Shown here piece after piece: positions 61,603 to 64,000 of a stretch of 64,000 bases of DNA; within the stretch, counting starts at the first letter, position 1, and each line of letters starts with the position of its first letter. Origin of the DNA: Spirilliplanes yamanashiensis. GTDB taxonomy: Bacteria > Actinomycetota > Actinomycetes > Mycobacteriales > Micromonosporaceae. The notes beneath the pieces are model-generated. The model was not told the origin of the DNA, made no database searches, and saw nothing but the letters and a program-made list of their open reading frames with translations. The stretch spans positions 1-64,000 of the forward strand of contig NZ_BOOY01000020.1 in assembly GCF_016863475.1 (NCBI RefSeq), read 5' to 3'. Both the position numbers and the translations under genes were made by a program.

Positions 61603-63987
61603 TCAGTCGTAGACGGCCTCCACCGCCCACTCCCCCGCCGCCAGGAACAACAGCACCGCCCGCCCATCGGCCAGCCCGGCCTGGAACCGCGCCCGCCGCC
61701 GCGCCTCCCCCGGCGCCCACCACCGCTCGTCCACCGGCCACGGCCCGGCCCACCCGACGATCGGCACCGCCGGCGTCCGGTCCACGACCAGCACCGCCGG
61801 CTCCCCGGTCACCTCCAGCCGCGCACTGACCTGCACCACCTCCCCACCGGCATCCCGCACCACCGCCGGCAACGGCTGCGGCAACACCACGGCGGGCGCC
61901 GGCTCCGGCAACCGCCCGGGCCACGGCGGCAGCCCGGCGGTGGGATCCCGCACCCGGCGCGCCACGGTGCCCCTTCCTCGCCGCACCACCGCCTTCCCGG
62001 CCACCGGCTCCCCGGCCGCCGGGGGCACGACCGCGGGCCCGGACCCGGGCGTGGGCTCCGGTGATGGACCGGAGCCGGGACCGGTTGGGGGGTTGAGGCC
62101 AGATCGGGGGGCAAGGTCGGGGCCGGGCTCGGGTTCGCCATCGGGCTCGGGGGCGAAGCCGAGCTTCGGGCTGGAGGCGGGGGCGGGGTGAGGTCCGGAG
62201 CGGACGTCAGATTCGCGGTCAAGGCCGGGTCCGGGAGTGGGTGCAGGTCCGGAGGTGGGTCCAGGTCCGAGGGTCGGTCCAGGTCCGAAGGTGGGTCCGG
62301 GCCCGGAGGTGGGTCCAGGTCCGAGGGTCGGTCCAGGTCCGAGGGTCGGTCCAGGTCCGAAGGTGGGTTCGGGCCCGGAGGTCGGTCCAGGTCCCGAGGT
62401 CGGTCCGGGGATCGGGTCAGAATCGTCGAGGTCGGGCACGGCCCGGAGGTTGCGCACGGGGGCCACCGCCGGGTCGGCGACACGCTCACCCACCGGCGCG
62501 ATGTCCTTCCGCACCCCCGGTCCCGGCCGCAGCTCCCGGACCTGAGCGGACCCCTGACCCGTCCCCCAGCCAGGCCCGGACCGTGTCGCGGCCCCGGACG
62601 ACGACTGAAGGTTCGACCAGGGATCGTGGTCCGGGACCGCGGCCAACCCCCGGCCACCCCGGCGCGGCGCCGCGGCCCCCGGGTCAACCTCGGCGGCCGG
62701 CGCCGGACCGCCGAAGGGCAGCTCCTCCACCGTGGACGGTGCGAGCGGCGGGCCCGGGCGGGCGGGGGTGCGTTCGTCGCCCCAGGGGATCAGCTGGACC
62801 TGGTCCGCGGCCGAGCGGCCGCCGCCCAGGACCGGGGTCACCACCGCTTCCGGGCCGAGGAGGCCCTGGATGCGGCTGAGGGCGCGGTGCGCGCGGTCGC
62901 GTTCGGCGCCCGCGTCGCCCCACAGGCCGGGTTGGAGTCCGAGGTGGACGATGACGCCGTCGGGGACGAGGCGCAGGCGGACGAGGCCGGCGGTGGGGCG
63001 GCCGGCGGGGCCGGTGCGGTGGGTGCCGGAGAGCCAGCCGTCGAGTTGCCAGCGGACGCGTTCGGCGATGGCGGCGGCGGTGAGCATGCCGTCGTGGCGC
63101 CACAGGCGGTGCAGTTCCTGGCCGTCGGCGGTGACGGCCTCGATGCCGAGGCGGGTGCAGGCGAGGCCGTGGGCGGCGAGGCGGTCGTGGAGGCGTTCGG
63201 CGAGGGCGCGGCCGGCGAAGGCGGCGACGTCGACGCGTTCCAGGTGGTCGTCGTAGGTTTCGGTGACCTCGAGGTCCGGGGGTGGGCGGCGGACGGCGAG
63301 GGGGCGGTGGTCGGCGCCGGCGGCGAGGCGGTACGCCAGGGCGCCGTCGAAGCCGAAGCGGGTGAGGACGTCGCCCGGGGGCAGGGCGGCGAAGTCGCCG
63401 AGGGTGCTCAGGCCGAGGCGGCGCAGCAGGTCGGCGAGGTCGGGGCGGTCGAGGGCTTCGACGCCGATGCCGGCGAGGAACTCGCGGGTGCCGCCGGGGG
63501 CGACGATGCGGCCGGTGCGGGCGGCGAGCCCGGCGGCGAAGACGCCGTCGGCGATGCCGAGCTGGCTCTCGACGGCGCACGCCTGGGCGACCTGTTCGAC
63601 GATGCGTTCGGCGGCGGCCTCCTCGCCGCCGAAGTAGCGGGCGGGGCCGCGGGCGGCGACGGCGCAGGCGCCGGGGCGGACCACCTCGACGCCGGCGGCG
63701 ACCTGTTCGACGGCGGCGACGACGGGTTCGAACGCGCGGGCGTCGCGGCCGGGGTCGTGGTCGACGACGACGAGGCCGGGGCAGCGGCTCTGCGCCTCGC
63801 GCCGGCGCAGCCCGCGGCGGACCCCCTCGGCGCGGGCGGCCTCGGAGCAGGCGTGCACCCGGTTGGCGTGCAGCACGGCGACGGGGGCGCCGGCGGGCAC
63901 CCCGTCGACGATCTCGGCGGCGACGACGGGCCAGTCGGGGCACCACAGCAGCATGGTGCGGTGCGCGTCGCGCGGCGGCCGGGTCAC
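61603..63987 (-). CDS. imuB: ImuB, Y-family mutasome hub protein, with tandem GPGPTx repeats
   Basis: ImuB is a catalytically inactive Y-family protein that links DnaE2 and ImuA' to the beta clamp. The catalytic residues are absent: where Pol IV has DMDAFYASVE, this reads WCPDWPVVAAE, and SLDEAFLD is replaced by GACAVAARGPARYFGG. A clamp-binding-like QVQLIPWGDE lies near residue 413. The 794-residue length exceeds the usual 500-600 because a Pro/Gly/Arg-rich region (about 430-690) includes ten copies of a six-residue GPGPT-type repeat (about 524-583). GTG 63987 overlaps an upstream stop (GTGA), probably of imuA'. Confidence 0.93.
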   Translation of the reverse strand: MTRPPRDAHRTMLLWCPDWPVVAAEIVDGVPAGAPVAVLHANRVHACSEAARAEGVRRGLRRREAQSRCPGLVVVDHDPGRDARAFEPVVAAVEQVAAGVEVVRPGACAVAARGPARYFGGEEAAAERIVEQVAQACAVESQLGIADGVFAAGLAARTGRIVAPGGTREFLAGIGVEALDRPDLADLLRRLGLSTLGDFAALPPGDVLTRFGFDGALAYRLAAGADHRPLAVRRPPPDLEVTETYDDHLERVDVAAFAGRALAERLHDRLAAHGLACTRLGIEAVTADGQELHRLWRHDGMLTAAAIAERVRWQLDGWLSGTHRTGPAGRPTAGLVRLRLVPDGVIVHLGLQPGLWGDAGAERDRAHRALSRIQGLLGPEAVVTPVLGGGRSAADQVQLIPWGDERTPARPGPPLAPSTVEELPFGGPAPAAEVDPGAAAPRRGGRGLAAVPDHDPWSNLQSSSGAATRSGPGWGTGQGSAQVRELRPGPGVRKDIAPVGERVADPAVAPVRNLRAVPDLDDSDPIPGPTSGPGPTSGPEPTFGPGPTLGPGPTLGPGPTSGPGPTFGPGPTLGPGPTSGPAPTPGPGLDRESDVRSGPHPAPASSPKLGFAPEPDGEPEPGPDLAPRSGLNPPTGPGSGPSPEPTPGSGPAVVPPAAGEPVAGKAVVRRGRGTVARRVRDPTAGLPPWPGRLPEPAPAVVLPQPLPAVVRDAGGEVVQVSARLEVTGEPAVLVVDRTPAVPIVGWAGPWPVDERWWAPGEARRRARFQAGLADGRAVLLFLAAGEWAVEAVYD
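62237..62416. repeat. Tandem array of ten 18-bp units inside imuB
   Basis: Ten head-to-tail 18-bp units begin at 62237. On the plus strand they resemble GTSGGTCCAGGTCCGAGG with point changes. The units run in a rough three-unit higher-order order. They encode GPGPT-S/L/F repeats in ImuB on the minus strand and stay open in other frames, since 18 is a multiple of three. A minisatellite that can change copy number by slippage is the likely nature. Confidence 0.9.
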
Positions 63988-64000
63988 GAACTGTCCCCCG
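63984..64000 (-). CDS. Possible 3' end of an upstream gene (imuA'?), cut by the window edge
   Basis: The frame ending with TGA at 63984-63986 reads G-D-S-S-stop and overlaps the imuB GTG (GTGA). In actinobacteria imuA' precedes imuB, so this is probably its last codons. Only 17 bases are visible, so the identity is a guess from context. Confidence 0.3.

Noticed and set aside
62237-62416. CRISPR array
   Set aside because: Units are contiguous 18-bp repeats without spacers and keep a reading frame in imuB.

Overview
The window is a very high-GC chromosomal segment from an actinomycete. Dense GTG starts, 4-bp ATGA/GTGA gene overlaps and leaderless promoters are seen. The division and cell-wall (dcw) cluster carries mraZ, rsmH, ftsL, ftsI, murE, murF, mraY, ftsW, murG, murC, ftsQ, ftsZ, yggS, sepF, yggT and divIVA, all on the minus strand. 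This order and the family-level matches fit Micromonosporaceae (Actinoplanes/Micromonospora-like) best. That placement is inferred from gene content only.

Layout. 1-5.0 kb: a LON-domain protein, a DUF2567 membrane protein and the replicative polymerase dnaE. 5.0-8.0 kb: a MinD/ParA-like ATPase with an altered P-loop and a membrane-anchored protein of unknown function. 8.0-12.8 kb: rluD, lspA, a DksA/TraR zinc-finger gene, a cation/proton antiporter, DUF167 and a membrane protein with an Ada-like Cys motif. 12.8-34.8 kb: the dcw cluster. It is split between mraY and ftsW by three plus-strand genes (a six-TM protein, a NarL-type histidine kinase and its response regulator) lying where murD is normally found. 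35-36.6 kb: a secreted NlpC/P60 hydrolase behind a c-di-AMP (ydaO-type) riboswitch. 36.6-39.7 kb: the lipid II amidation pair murT-gatD with a TVP38/VTT membrane gene. 39.9-43.7 kb: a methyltransferase, and leuS preceded by a Leu-Leu-Leu leader peptide and an intrinsic terminator. 43.9-48.9 kb: a MoxR ATPase, DUF58, small-ORF and transglutaminase operon. 48.9-53.5 kb: GNAT, DUF3040, dinB, a phosphodiesterase and a methyltransferase. 53.5-58.3 kb: a large secreted subtilase, a SnoaL-like protein and a TetR regulator. 58.2-64 kb: the mutasome genes dnaE2 and imuB, with the end of a further upstream gene at the right edge.

How the genes fit together. Most of the window supports peptidoglycan synthesis and septation: precursor ligases, MraY/MurG, FtsW/FtsI, the FtsZ ring with SepF and YggT, polar growth through DivIVA, lipid II amidation by MurT/GatD, and a c-di-AMP-controlled wall hydrolase. 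A second theme is replication and mutagenic repair (DnaE, DinB, DnaE2, ImuB). The most unusual points are the loss of murD from the cluster with a signalling cassette in its place, a palindrome-rich region between that cassette and ftsW, the leuS attenuator, a Walker A motif lacking its conserved glycine, and an 18-bp minisatellite inside imuB. No IS element, phage gene, CRISPR array, tRNA or rRNA was recognised.
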